Shown piece after piece: positions 20,005 to 30,906 of a stretch of DNA of 64,000 bases. The stretch lies in NCBI GenBank assembly GCA_024516035.1, contig CM044958.1, positions 21,377,568 to 21,441,567 on the forward strand. The letters are read 5' to 3'. The notes beneath the pieces were generated by a model. That model made no database searches and was not told the DNA's origin. It saw only the letters and a program-made list of their open reading frames with translations. Positions within the stretch are counted from its first letter, which is position 1; each line of letters opens with the position of its first letter. The translations under genes were made by a program, and so were the position numbers. This stretch comes from Bactericera cockerelli. Its lineage: Eukaryota; Arthropoda; Insecta; Hemiptera; Triozidae.

Positions 20005-21919
20005 TTATAACTTTTTGTAGTGGCCCTGCATAGGTGTGGGGTGTATGATAAATAATGACTTTAAAGGAACAAGTGTTGATAAATGAAACAGTTTGAATGT
20101 GAAGATAAATATTTTACTTTGATATTCATAACTAAGCACAGTATACTTCTCCAAATTATTCTTTCACCTAAAAAGTAGATATGCGACTTTTGACTCATCT
20201 GGGAGAGTGATAACATACTAGATACTGAATATCTATACACCAACTTTGTTCTGAGCTCTGACAATGATCCTTTTCCCAATTAAGGGCCAAATGTCCCTTT
20301 TAGGATAATAGAACAATAAAAAGCACACCTACCACTCACGAGAAAAAAATTAGCCATTGTTTGTGAAAATCGGTCAAGTAGTTTTGGCTGTAGAGCGGTC
20401 AACGTGAAAGAAGAAGCAGAAAATGATGAAAAAAATGACGTTTTTAAAGTTTGGTTTTCTCCAACTTAACTCAAACGATTTTGATGGTTCTTTTTTCAAA
20501 GCTTGTCTTTATCGTGCCTCAATCTATATGTATTTATAGTCCGATTTCCTTCATTTCCTACAACTACAAGAATTGTGCTACTTTTGCTCTGGCGTATAAT
20601 ATCACTCGGTAACGCGCGAATTACTTTAACTTGGAGGTTCGGAGCGCTCCTAAATTATAAATTTTTATTATTATAATAATGATAGCATTTTATTATATCA
20701 GTATAAACAGAAAAGTGAGAAGTTGTATTAGATGTACATGAATATCAGAACATACCTGGACAGCTGTTTCGAGCTTATTTGCTCTCATCAGCAGGTAATA
20801 GTTCAGAATATCCATGCCATCAACTAACCTCTTTATTTTAATCAGTATAATTATTATAATAATGATCTCGCCTTATTTATGAGATAGACAAACGAAAGCC
20901 AAATCGTCCAGTATGCAAGTTATAACAGAACCCCACTTAGTGAGGTCGCTTCGCTCCCTCACTGTGTTCGGTTAATAATAGTATGTCCTACATTGTGTAA
21001 CGTCAATATTATTATTTTTTGGCTTTCTTTTACATGGCAGGGTTCTCCTTAAAGAAGCTCTTCCATCCAACAATAACTAGTGTTTCTTTGAACAGTAAAC
21101 CTCAAACAGATTCAACTATCGCATTATAAATGTTCAATCAAGCATGAGGACATCGAGACCTTTTATTTAATACCCCACTCGATAAGTTTTATATAAAACA
21201 TATGAACCGGCCATTTTTTTTTTTTTTTTGGCCCTTTATAGATTTTTTACCACAGTGCGGCCCCCTTAGGTTTCAGACAGACAAACGAAAGCCAATTCGT
21301 CCAGTACCCAAGTTAAAACAGAACCTCACTTAGTGAGTTCGTTCTCACTGTGTTCGGTTAATTATGTTTAAAAGAAGGTAAGATAACAAGCGAGACCCTC
21401 CCTTAAGTCGAAGAACGATTAGAGAGATAGTCCGGGTTATTCTAAATTTATTCCCGTTTCATAAATTGGCCCTTTGTCACAGATTTTTACAAGGATACTG
21501 TGTGGTGCCATTCATTTTATCCAGATGGGCCCCTCAACTGGTTCAGATAGTGGGTACACCCTGAACATATTTCCTTAATTTATGTCAGATATAATAATTA
21601 GGACTCTTAAGTCCCGTTATTCCAGCAGTATGCCCAAGATGCATGATTATGTGGTAAAAACCCCAAATGGGAGGATAATTATGTATTTTTATAATTAATT
21701 TCTGTGAAAGAATACTGAGAACGAAGCTTATTGTGTTTTTCAAGTATAATAAATGTATAAATATATATTTCTTTTAACTGTTAATTTTTTATTTAATATA
21801 ATGAGGTACAATACAACCCACAACAAAATAGGTAATAGTACCTCATTAACTCACTAAATTTAATGTAAATTATGTAAAATTAAAATAATTAAAGAGTATT
21901 TTGTAAAAAAAAAAAAAAA
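20005..21919 (-). repeat. Block R, with inverted copy at 26258-27477
   Basis: 20005-20610 and 21315-21905 match the complement of 26834-27477 and 26258-26833. The 20651-21315 part is absent from the other copy. Near 20634-20651 lies GGTTCGGAGCGCTCC, a diverged version of the end of block A. That suggests an older relative of the TTAA-bounded family is buried here. A SINE-P tail lies at about 21585-21680. Confidence 0.7.
20660..20980 (-). mobile_element. Possible Penelope-like fragment and a small hairpin
   Basis: In antisense, CTGATGAGAGCAAATAAGCT then CGAAACAGCTGTCC resembles the GATG...CGAAAC... hairpin region found in the terminal repeats of Penelope-like elements. This is recognition by pattern only. 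Downstream, ACCCCACTTAGTGAGGTCGC to CACTGTGTTCGGTTAAT recurs directly at 21310-21363. Confidence 0.3.
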
Positions 21920-22126
21920 CTGACATTTTCCAGCTGAGTTCCGAACCCGCGGACCTTTATCATCTCTATCTTCACACAGTGCCGCCTTTACCGTTGAGCT
22001 ATCAGATCTCTTGGTGCCAATGCGTGATTTTTGCAACACATAAAAGCTTCACTCTACTTTACTTTGTATAATAAACTTTTTAGCGGCCAGCGAAAGAAAT
22101 ATTTACTAGAGAGAATTGGATAGGGA

Positions 22127-23260
22127 GGGAAGCCTTTCACTTCCTATGTACCTAATAGGTACCTACATTCCTAATTCGGAATAGGTATTAGGTAGTGTAG
22201 GGGCTTTTACAGAGTTTTCTATGAAACTTCTACATTTCCTACTTAGAAAGGTCCCCAAACATTTATGACATTCATGTTACACATACTCGTACATAATATT
22301 ATGTAACATTGGGTACTACAGATTTGATTACATTTTTGAACCTAATATAACAAACATTTTAGAAGGAGAAAAAATCTTGTCTTTTTCACTCCTTGGGCAT
22401 TACAGGTTTAATATACCTATGTATGTATGAATTTATTTGTGGTCAAGAACAAGGCCTCTTCACAAATTTTGTGGGTAGCGCAGCATTACTAAGAGCCTCC
22501 ATTACTTTTCAAATTCTATTATATTAATTTATTTTTACAATGCCGCCACTGCGGTCGTTACTTATTCAGTAACTACTCATTTTTCCTCACGAGGTATGAG
22601 TGGACCCCAAACAGCCAAGTAATGTGCAGAAAAATTCCTGACCAGCTGGGGATCGAATACAGGTCACCATGCGTGGTAAGCTTAGCGCGCTAACTCACTC
22701 AGCACCGGCGACTATTTATGGGTTAGTATACCTTTACACAATTTCACATCGGGACATGTGGATTGAAAGGTTTGTGAGTGAATAGGTATATACATAATAA
22801 ACTAGATTAAATATCTATACTCCAATGTTATTCTGTTCTCTGAAAATGATCCTTTTCCTAATTAACGGCCAAATGGTAGCTTTTGGGATAATGAAACCAT
22901 AAAAAGGCACACCTACCACCCAGAAGAAAAAAAATGAGCCATCGTTCATGAAAATCGGTCCAGTAGTTTTGGCTGTAGAGCGGTCAACGTCAAAGAAGAA
23001 GCAGAATTTTTTGAAAAAAAATGACGTTTTTACAGTGTGATTTTGACCAACTTAACTCAAACGATTTCGATGTTTCTTTTTTAAAAACTTGTCTATTATC
23101 GTGCCCCAATCTGTATATGTAGTTCAATTTCCTCCATCACTTGTACTTTTTCTCCTACAACTACACGAAATGTGCTACTTATGCTGTCGCGTATAGTATA
23201 CTCTTGGTAGCGCGCGAACTATTTCGATTGACTTGGCGGGTCGGAGCGCTACCGCGCTCC
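22127..23260 (-). repeat. Block A', right 1.1 kb terminal repeat
   Basis: Inverted near-identical copy of block A, including an antisense SINE-L (22440-22720). It ends CGGAGCGCTACCGCGCTCC followed by TTAA. It starts next to block t' at GAATTGGATAGGGAGGG. That is the arrangement from which the block A-B junction at 13284 appears to have lost block t. Confidence 0.85.
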
Positions 23261-23265
23261 TTAAT

Positions 23266-24903
23266 TAGCCAGTAAGAGGAAAAATATTGATTAAAATAGA
23301 TCAAAACAATAATAAATTATAATAAAATATTATGTATTGAGCAGTCTCTGTGGTCGTCGACTGGTGTAGGTAAAACACAAAGTTTGCAAGGTGACCTTGC
23401 AAACTTTGTGCAAGGTGACCTTCGAATCCCGGCTAGGTATAATTTTTTTTTACTCTGTACTTTGGATGTCCGGTTTTCTCGTGAGAAAAAAAGCAGTAGT
23501 TGGTAGTTTGAGTCAACCTCCTATGACCGTTTAATTTCGAACGAAGTGAGTATGGTTCTCGATCAACATTGATCTGTCACAATCTAATTATCCATCTACC
23601 TATTGTTTGTAACATGATATAAGTTGCATGTTTTGTCCAATCGAGCTGAAATTTTCAGGGTTTATTCCATGAATATAATGCTTGCTTATTAATTTATAAT
23701 TATTAATTGTACATCTAGTATAATTTCTCACTTCTTCTGTTTATATCTACTGATTATACTGAAATGACACCATGTTTAGCAACTCGAAGTTAGGCAAATA
23801 AATGGGTCAACATTTCTTAGAGCCATAGTAAGAGGCACTTTCGGAACATACAATAATACTCGGCACTTTATTTTGCCAAGATCGAATTTCCATCTACCTA
23901 CCATGTACGTAGGTACATAATATAATTAAAATTGTATTATAAACAAAACCACGAAACCGAGCTGTCCGTTTTTTAACGAGTTCATTACTAATTTTTCAAT
24001 ACAAGGTTAAAACACTAGTTGATTATTAATGAATTATTGTTAATGGATTTTAAGATTAAATAGGTATGTGTTTTTCTTCATTATGATTTATACTGGTTGA
24101 AGTTCCACAAAAGAAGCACCAATTATCCAATTATCACACCAACCTCATTTTAAAACGATTGTGACCAGTTGATTGTATTTGGTTTTAACGTCATGATTTG
24201 AACAAGTAAGGACGGGAGGTTTTACCCTCCATTCGCTGGGAATCGTTCCAGGTACCTACATTTACCTCACCCAGCCTGGGTAGGGCTGTGATTCCAGACT
24301 CACGTGTTAAGAGGGGAAAAAAACATTAGAAAAGTATGCAACAAACGGGAATGGAACTCGAAATGTCTGGACTACGGGCAGTAGTTACAACCATTACGCC
24401 ACGGATGCTGGCCACTGACAGTCTAAATAAAGCATTTATTTGAATCAATACTTTTGTATTTTGAATCGTAAATTACGTAGATCTCATTCAAAATTTACAA
24501 ATATCTACCTACATAAATATACAGGACATCCATAAAGTCTCACCCAAGCCTGGGTTTCTCGAAAACGACTCAAAATACCAAAAAACGCAAAAACCCGTAT
24601 TTCTTTATTTTTAAGACACCTTTAAAACAATATACCACAAGACACACCATTGTATTTAAGATTTTAAAGCTGGTCCATGTTCAGCCTGACTGGGGCCATG
24701 TAGGCAGATTTTTTTTTGTTGCTGAAAATTAATCCTCTTAAAAATAAAGGAATATTGGTTTCTTTATTTCTAGAACTGGGTACAGCAGTGAGAGGTACTT
24801 AATTGTTCCGATATTATCTATGAATAATATTTAGGCTGTCGGTGTCCTAATATTTTTTCTCATTGTCTCGTAGAAACAAGTCTTCTATTTGAAACTTATT
24901 TGT
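23266..24903 (+). repeat. Block C, copy 2
   Basis: Direct repeat of 14397-17213 without the two SINE-5S insertions. It contains an antisense SINE-A at 24175-24425 that runs further into its head than copy 1 does. It continues into hAT-derived sequence at the right end. Confidence 0.85.
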
Positions 24904-25260
24904 CAAACAATCGGTTTAGGGAAATGTACATTATGTAATTCAGTTTATAAAATAGGAGGTGGAGCTTCTAATTTATTGAAACACTTGAAACTAAAACACC
25001 CAACAAATTTTGTGAACCGAGATACATCTCCTGTAAACGTTCTGAATGCAAAATTGTGAGATTGAGTTAGTGTACTGAATAATGAAAGAGCCGGTGCTTT
25101 TGTACTTGGTTCTTGAGTGATTACTCGAATTCATTATTCCATTTACATCCTCTCTCATAATCTCAAAAACCAAGTACAAAAGTAATTGGATATATACTCG
25201 GTACTTTTTAGTAATCGATTACTGAAGTACCAGTTCTATGAAATACTCGATATCACCCTA
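24769..25260 (+). mobile_element. hAT transposon relic
   Basis: TCTAGAACTGGGTACAGCAG resumes sequence seen next to the hAT end in copy 1 of block C. An intron-like acceptor (TTGTCTCGTAG) precedes a short reading frame with a BED zinc finger. The relic closes with GTACCAGTTCTATGAAATAC then CTCGATATCACCCTA, the complement of a TAG-type hAT end. Most of the transposase is missing. Confidence 0.6.
24901..25059 (+). pseudogene. hAT transposase N-terminal fragment with BED zinc finger
   Basis: The frame from 24901 reads KCTLCNSVYKIGGGASNLLK followed by HLKLKHP and about 16 more residues to a TGA at 25057-25059. CxxC, then GG...NLLKHLK, then the second His of HxxxxH is the usual BED-type zinc finger of hAT transposases, which binds the transposon ends. 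No catalytic RNase H-like domain follows; the next 200 bp lead directly to the terminal repeat. The preceding TCTCGTAG suggests this was once an internal exon. An exapted host BED protein exon is a less likely alternative. Confidence 0.7.
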
Positions 25261-25746
25261 ATTATTGCCAAAAATAATGAAACGGGGTAGTTTTCTGTTA
25301 GTGAACCTCGGTAGTGGCTTTCAAAATTTGAAAAGATCAACAAAATTGCTGGGCGCTATCTAGTGTCACTCAAATAAGGATCACACCTCTTATCTCAAGA
25401 TTTCTCCTCTCTTCAGCAAGTACTGTGAAATTTTCTTTCAGCATCTTTTCAATGTTTTTTTTCTATCATTTTTTTCTCCTTGCAATTGTAATTATTTACA
25501 GAACAGTACTTGGGTCGCAATATAATTTTCGAGCATGCAACTCATTATAACTTTTTTCCTTTAACAAAGTAGTGTCACCTCACTAGTTCAATATAAACTA
25601 CCCAACATTTTACATGATAGTCTTATAATATTACTGCGTATCGCAACATCCTTAAATTAAAAGTCTTTTTTCTTTTATCTGTTGATTGTTGATTAGTTTT
25701 TATTTCATCTATCAGAGGAAAATCAATTAAATCAAAAAGTAGTGAT
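25261..25746. other. Linker between hAT relic and palindrome P2
   Basis: AT-rich, no gene recognised. Copy 1 of the series lacks about 24904-25726: its junction at 17213 joins ATTTG directly to AAATCAAAAAGTAGTGATAT. That indicates an internal deletion in copy 1. Confidence 0.55.
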
Positions 25747-26257
25747 ATCCCCCAAAAAACACTACGTGTAAAAATAGTCGTCAAGTGTTGGAATGATCAA
25801 AAAGAACTGATATCAAAAACGCCAATTTTCTATGTTTGAAGGAATTATTTTTCACGTAATTAGTCTCTTGATAATTCAACCAAAATAATAGCCTCACAAC
25901 AACAATACACCTTTGAGCAAACTTCGATTTGGTATTTTGAGAATTAACCAAAAAAAAAAGCCACACGACAAAACAATGTTCTTGTAAGAACAATGTTGCA
26001 TAATTACAGAACCATTGTTCTTACAAGAGCATTGTTTTGTCGTGTGGCTTTTTTTGGTTAAATTCTCAAAATACCAAATCGAAGTTTGCTCAAAGGTGTT
26101 TAGTTGTTGTGAGGCTATTATTTTGGTTGAATTATCAAGAGACTAATTACGTGAAAAATAATTCCTTCAAACATAGAAAATTGGCGTTTTTGATATCAGT
26201 TCTTTTTGATCATTCCAACACTTGACGACTATTTTTACACGTAGTGTTTTTTGGGGG
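25747..26257. mobile_element. Palindromic element P, copy 2 (511 bp)
   Basis: Same ends and arms as 17228-17816 but with a shorter centre: the ACAGTGTGCAG region near the axis is gone. It adds GTAATTAGTCTC in both arms, so the change is mirrored. Mirrored differences imply that the arms are corrected against each other or copied from one another. Confidence 0.85.
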
Positions 26258-27477
26258 ATACTCTTTACTTGTTTTAGTTTTACATAATTTACATTAAATT
26301 TAGTGAGTTTATGAGGTACTATTAACCTTTTTGTTGTGGGTTGTGTTGTACCTCATTTATAATATAAAATAAAAAATTAGCAGTTAAAAAAAAATATATT
26401 TATACATTTATTACTCAACACAATAAGATTCGTTCTCAGTATTCTTTCACAGAAATTAATTGTAAAAATACATAGTTATCCTCCCATTTGGTATTTTTAC
26501 CTCATAATAATACATCTTGGGCATACTGCTGGATTAATGGGACTTAAAAGTCCTTATTATTATATCTGACATAAATTAAGGAAATATGTTCAGGGTGTAC
26601 CCACTATTTGAACCAGTTGAGGGGCCCATCTGGATAAAATGAATGGCACCACACAGCATCCATGTAAAAATCTGTGACACAGTGCCAATTTATGAAACGG
26701 GATTAATTTTAGAATAACCCGGACTATCTCTCTAATCGTTCTTCGACTTGAGGGAGGGTCTCGCTTGTTATCTTACCTTCTTTTAAACATAATTAACCGA
26801 ACAAAGTGATAACGAACTCACTAAGTGAGGTTATACGCCAGAGCAAAATTAGCACAATTCTTGTAGTTGTAGGAAAAAAAGTACAAGTGATGAAGGAACT
26901 CGGACTATAAATAAATATAGATTGGGGCACGATAAAGACAATCTTTGAAAAAAGAACTATCAAAATCGTTTGAGTTAAGTTGGAGAAAACCAAACTTTAA
27001 AAACGTCATTTTTTTCATCATTTTCTGATTCTTCTTTCACGTTGACCGCTCTACAGCCAAAACTACTTGACCGATTTTCACAAACGATGGCAAATTTTTT
27101 TCTCGTGAGTGGTAGGTGTGCTTTTTTATTGTTCTATTATCCTAAAAGGGACATTTGGCCCTTAATTGGGAAAAGGATCATTTTCAGAGCTCAGCAAAAA
27201 GTTGGTGTATAGATATTCAGTATCTAGTATATTATCACTCTCCCAGATGAGTCAAAAGTCGCATATCTACTTTTTAGGTGAAAGAATAATTTGGAGAAGG
27301 ATACTGTGCTTAGGTATGAATATCAAACTAAAATCTTTATCTTCACATTCAAACTGTTTCATTTATCAACACTTGTTCCTTTAAAGTCATTATTTAATAT
27401 GTTAAATAGTTTTATATTGAAACAACATGTATCATTCACCCCACACCTATACAGGGCCACTACAAAAAGTTATAAGA
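26258..27477 (+). repeat. Block R', inverted copy of block R
   Basis: Matches the complement of 21905-20005, except that the 20651-21315 stretch is absent at the junction CTAAGTGAGGTTATACGCCA. It carries the SINE-P tail (antisense in R, sense here near 26480-26560). It leads directly into the second element Q. Confidence 0.85.
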
Positions 27478-28455
27478 TCCCCCAAAAAATATCACTTCGT
27501 GACATAAAAAAGTCCCGCCAAGTCGTTCCCCAAAAATATTTCAGTTCCCAAATTCATCCCTCCCTCCCTTCCCAAAAAATATATTAGTTATTTGTGACCT
27601 CCCCCAAAAAAATTATTGAAATCAATTTATGGCCCCGCCTTTTATTCATTCACCTAAGTGCAACAGTATACTTATTAATAGCCTCCCCTCTCTCTTTCTT
27701 CTAATGTCCTCTTTCTTTTGTTCCTTATTGCATGTTGGAATTTTTCCTTTACAAACTCAGAACTTAAGTCTTATTTCCTTGCTCCTTTCACCGACTTGGG
27801 CTCTTGGCGGAGTACCACCAAGCAGGTCCGTTCTTAGCCAAAGGAACTGATGTCTTGGTTTTTTTCTAAGATTATATATAAATGTAAACATGTGTTCCTT
27901 GGAAATGAGCCGGAATCGTGACTTGTTCTGATGGTCCAATTCCCGTTGGTGGCAGATATTTTGCAAATTAGATACAGATAATGCATCCTTTGGTCCCCGT
28001 CGCGGAGACTTCTCATTTCCTGTTCTCCATAAGAACCATTATGTTAAATTATCTCTTTTTAATTCTTTCAAAATAGCACTGTCTATTAGATTAAAAAAAA
28101 AATATTCCCAGTTAGTGGTACTCCGCCAAGAGCCCAAGTCGGTGAAAGGAGCAAGGAAATAAGACTTAAGTTCTGAGTTTGTAAAGGAAAAATTCCAACA
28201 TGCAATAAGGAACAAAAGAAAGAGGACATTAGAAGAAAGAGAGAGGGGAGGCTATTAATAAGTATACTGTTGCACTTAGGTGAATGAATAAAAGGCGGGG
28301 CCATAAATTGATTTCAATAATTTTTTTGGGGAGGTCACAAATAACTAATATATTTTTTGGGAAGGGAGGGAGGGATGAATTTGGGAACTGAAATATTTTT
28401 GGGGAACGACTTGGCGGGACTTTTTTATGTCACGAAGTGATATTTTTTGGGGGAT
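27478..28455. mobile_element. Foldback element Q, copy 2 (978 bp)
   Basis: Arms about 27478-27826 and 28113-28455, with the same TCCCCCAAAAAATATCACTT ends as copy 1. Both arms share an extra TTCATCCCTCCCTCCC stretch (27551 and, inverted, 28364) that copy 1 lacks in both arms. As in element P, the difference is mirrored. The spacer is related to that of copy 1 in inverted orientation. Confidence 0.85.
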
Positions 28456-28639
28456 AGATAAATACGTGCCAGCTGATCTACTCTTGGTGATAAAGCTGAT
28501 ATTTAAATTGACCACAGCTACATGAGAAGCTACATTGGAGGGTATTTCTACTGACCTATATGCCCTTAAAGTTTTCCGGCTTAAGATAAAGATCTTGCCA
28601 GAGCATTAAAAACTTAAGTTATTGTAAAATAAGGCTACC

Positions 28640-28850
28640 GACATAACTTCACCCAACACAGGCTGGGGGAGGTTAATGTGGGTAGCTAGTATGAGAGTTT
28701 CTAGCAAATGGAGGGTAAAACTCCCGTCTCGAATGACCTAGAAGTTAGAAAGACGTTGAGCCAACAAAAACCTTAGTAGCTCGATCGTTAAGGCAGCGGT
28801 CTCACAACTTGAAGCTCGGTAGTTCGATTCCCAACAATATCAACTTTTTT
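28640..28850 (+). mobile_element. SINE core fragment followed by a SINE-Thr-like head
   Basis: ACACAGGCTGGGGGAGGTTA to AATGGAGGGTAAAACTCCCG is the shared SINE core. At 28772 a tRNA-like head begins (TTAGTAGCTCGATCGTTAAG, then GGTAGTTCGATTCCCAAC). The two are adjacent in the same orientation. This could be a chance junction or a hybrid element. Confidence 0.6.
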
Positions 28851-29037
28851 TAAGACTGGTTCGATAATTTACTTTTGTGATAAGTAAAGTAAGTAAGTAC
28901 TCTTTCTGAATATATAAATTGATTTGAATTGAATACTTTTATTTATTTGTACAAGAAAGATATTAAAATAAAAACAATGAATCTCCTAAAAGTTGTGTCT
29001 AACTTCTGAGGATATAATAACATAAAAATGAATATAA
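28851..29037. other. No recognised feature
   Basis: AT-rich DNA with AAGTAAGTAAGTA and a TGATTTGAATTG stretch. No coding or RNA signature. Confidence 0.5.
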
Positions 29038-29225
29038 TAATAATGATATCGCCTTAGTTTTTCTGCCCGATTAGGACTAATGAGTCCCATCAGTCCAGCA
29101 GAAAGCCCAAGACGTATAGGATTATGTGGTTAAAATCCCAAGTGGGAAGATAACTTGTCCGGACTGGGTTGCGAACCCGCGATCTCTAAATTACCAGTCA
29201 GACGCCTTGACCACTTACCGGGACA
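29038..29225 (-). mobile_element. SINE-P, full length, antisense
   Basis: Antisense order: ATATCGCCTTA, CTGCCCGATTAGGACTAATG, ATGTGGTTAAAATCCCAAGT, GGGTTGCGAACCCGCGATCT (B box) and CGCCTTGACCACTTACCGGG (A-box side). About 190 bp. The tail GGCGATATTATT repeat is shortened. Confidence 0.85.
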
Positions 29226-29744
29226 AGACAAATATAGATAACCTTTTGTAACCTTTTTTTTTTAAATATTGCAAGTAAACTGCGTGTATTTACAACATGT
29301 TTATGGGAACGATATAGGTACAGTATATAAAACTTCTATCACTTTTTGTAACCTAAAACTTGTATATCACTTCACAGAACCGGAAACATTGTCAAAGTAG
29401 TCGTACATCAGTGACATGCTAAATATTCATAAATATCCATTATCCATTCATTAATTGTCTGGAATAATTAATCCGAATGATTACATAATGAATTTCCGCA
29501 CATAATTATGTACTTGTACATAGGTTATGTGTGAGACATATCATAAGTATGTATAATTGTACATTACTTAAATTGAGTTATAAATATACATAGTAGTTAG
29601 AATAGTTAGATACAGAAAAATACCCACAGACAATATATCCGACAAATTTAGTATTTGTCAGTTGTTGGTTATCTATATCTACATTAAATTTATAGCTATA
29701 TATACATACTAGCTCAATCCCTGTACTTTGTCACCGTTGAGGTT
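29226..29744. other. No recognised feature
   Basis: AT-rich, with many short ATAT and TACATA stretches. No gene or repeat assigned. Confidence 0.5.
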
Positions 29745-30300
29745 ACTGCCTGCTAGTCAAGTGGTTTACGCGCTAGTCTGGTAATCCAGGTAGCGTAGGG
29801 ATCCGTTACTTTGAATCCCACCCAGTGCATGAATTTTTCCTCATTAATTTGAGTTTGAGACGTAACACCGTGACGTAGTCCAGAGATCCTGAAATCGATC
29901 CCCAGTCGGAGCAGATTTTTCATACAGAAAATTCTGTTCCCTCCGTGCATGTGAGGCTGGCATTTGCGTTCCCAGGCCTACCCAGGCTGGGTGCTGAGGT
30001 TAATGTGGGTAACTAGTACGATTCCTAGCGAATGGAGGGTAAAACTCCCGTCCCAATCCAGAACGTTAAATCAAAATAAATAGAATCATAGGCCTTAGGA
30101 AGAGTATACAGCCGTAAAGAAATGTGCCAAAACCAACCAACCTCAACCATGAGCTTAAGCGGGATGACACAGAGTAAAAGAAGAAGAAGAATTTGAGTTT
30201 GAGACCAAATGAAAATAAGACTCTTGGGGTTAGGTGGTAAAAAATGCTTGTATTAACCTCGCCTGGTGGTAAAGTTCCACTAAAGAGTGTTATTATTATT
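29745..30300 (+). mobile_element. SINE-C carrying a nested SINE-A
   Basis: The left part is the head GTCAAGTGGTTTACGCGCTA and body GTGCATGAATTTTTCCTCAT. The right part resumes AATAAGACTCTTGGGGTTAG and ends AAGAGTGTTATTATTATT. The insertion point is inside AATTTGAGTTTGAGAC, which is duplicated. It gives a clean relative age: SINE-A moved after SINE-C at this site. Confidence 0.9.
29862..30189 (+). mobile_element. SINE-A insertion with 16 bp target duplication
   Basis: Target duplication AATTTGAGTTTGAGAC at 29846-29861 and 30190-30205. The insert is 328 bp. The head is reduced (CGTAACACCGTGACGTAGTC). Then come GGAGCAGATTTTTCATACAG, the core CCCAGGCTGGGTG to AATGGAGGGTAAAACTCCCG, and the end AGTAAAAGAAGAAGAAG. 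The duplication length and A-rich end are typical of LINE-driven retroposition. Confidence 0.92.
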
Positions 30301-30389
30301 GCCCGTGACTGGTGCTGATGGCGGCATTGGCGTCAGATTAGAAAACGGGATGCTAAATATTTGAGAAATTAGTAGCCTATTCTAGAATC

Positions 30390-30772
30390 TCTGCACACGC
30401 TTGTGGCCGTAGACCCCCTCTTGTCAAGCTGGGCCTGTCCACAGGGCTCATGCTGGGAGGGCGTCAATGCGGCCACTGGAGTGATAGCTCCCACACACAC
30501 TACTTCCCAGAGGCCGCCAGAGCACACTCATCCGTTAAGTGGGGTCTGAATTAAGTAGGGCTCCGGTGGATGAGTGTAAAGCCCGAGCCGTCCCGAAGTA
30601 GGGAGATTTGTTGACCGTCGCTCCGCCACTCTGGCGGAGTGGCTTTTGACGACCCAAAAACATTCGAGACAAGCGTACCATTGTCTGCCGTGTGGACGGT
30701 CGAGGCTTAAGTGCCAGGTACATCCCGCAAGGGAAGCTCCACACGTCAAAGGGTCTTGTAACTTGTTCCCCG
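30390..30772. mobile_element. 383 bp GC-rich insert flanked by a 16 bp repeat
   Basis: AGCCTATTCTAGAATC flanks the insert at 30374-30389 and 30773-30788. This is either a target duplication or simply the surrounding 47 bp unit. The insert is much richer in G+C than its surroundings and contains the hairpin CTCCGCCACTCTGGCGGAG. Minus-strand open frames of 69 and 89 codons show no recognised domain. It may be a piece of a non-LTR retrotransposon or another foreign GC-rich segment. Confidence 0.6.
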
Positions 30773-30906
30773 AGCCTATTCTAGAATCACTTTCCATGCT
30801 AAATATTTGAGAAATTAGTAGCCCATTCTAGAATCACTTTCCATGCGAAATATTTGAAAAATCAGTAGCCCATTCTAAGATCAATTTCTATGCTAAATAT
30901 TTGAGA

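Larger units (their letters stand above)
12159..23260. mobile_element. 11.1 kb inverted-repeat structure bounded by TTAA
   Basis: The left edge is TTAA (12155-12158) then GGAGCGCGGTAGCGCTCC. The right edge is GGAGCGCTACCGCGCTCC then TTAA (23261-23264). The terminal inverted repeats (12159-13284 and about 22127-23260) are near-identical over 1.1 kb, including a SINE-L in each arm. The interior is a mosaic of repeated blocks and two palindromes, with no transposase seen. Whether the TTAA is a target duplication or part of the repeat cannot be settled here. A composite built by several insertions is an alternative. Confidence 0.6.

Noticed and set aside
12159..23260. Interpretation as an LTR retrotransposon because of long direct repeats (blocks B and C).
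   Set aside because: The outer repeats are inverted, not direct; there is no primer-binding site, polypurine tract, gag or pol coding.
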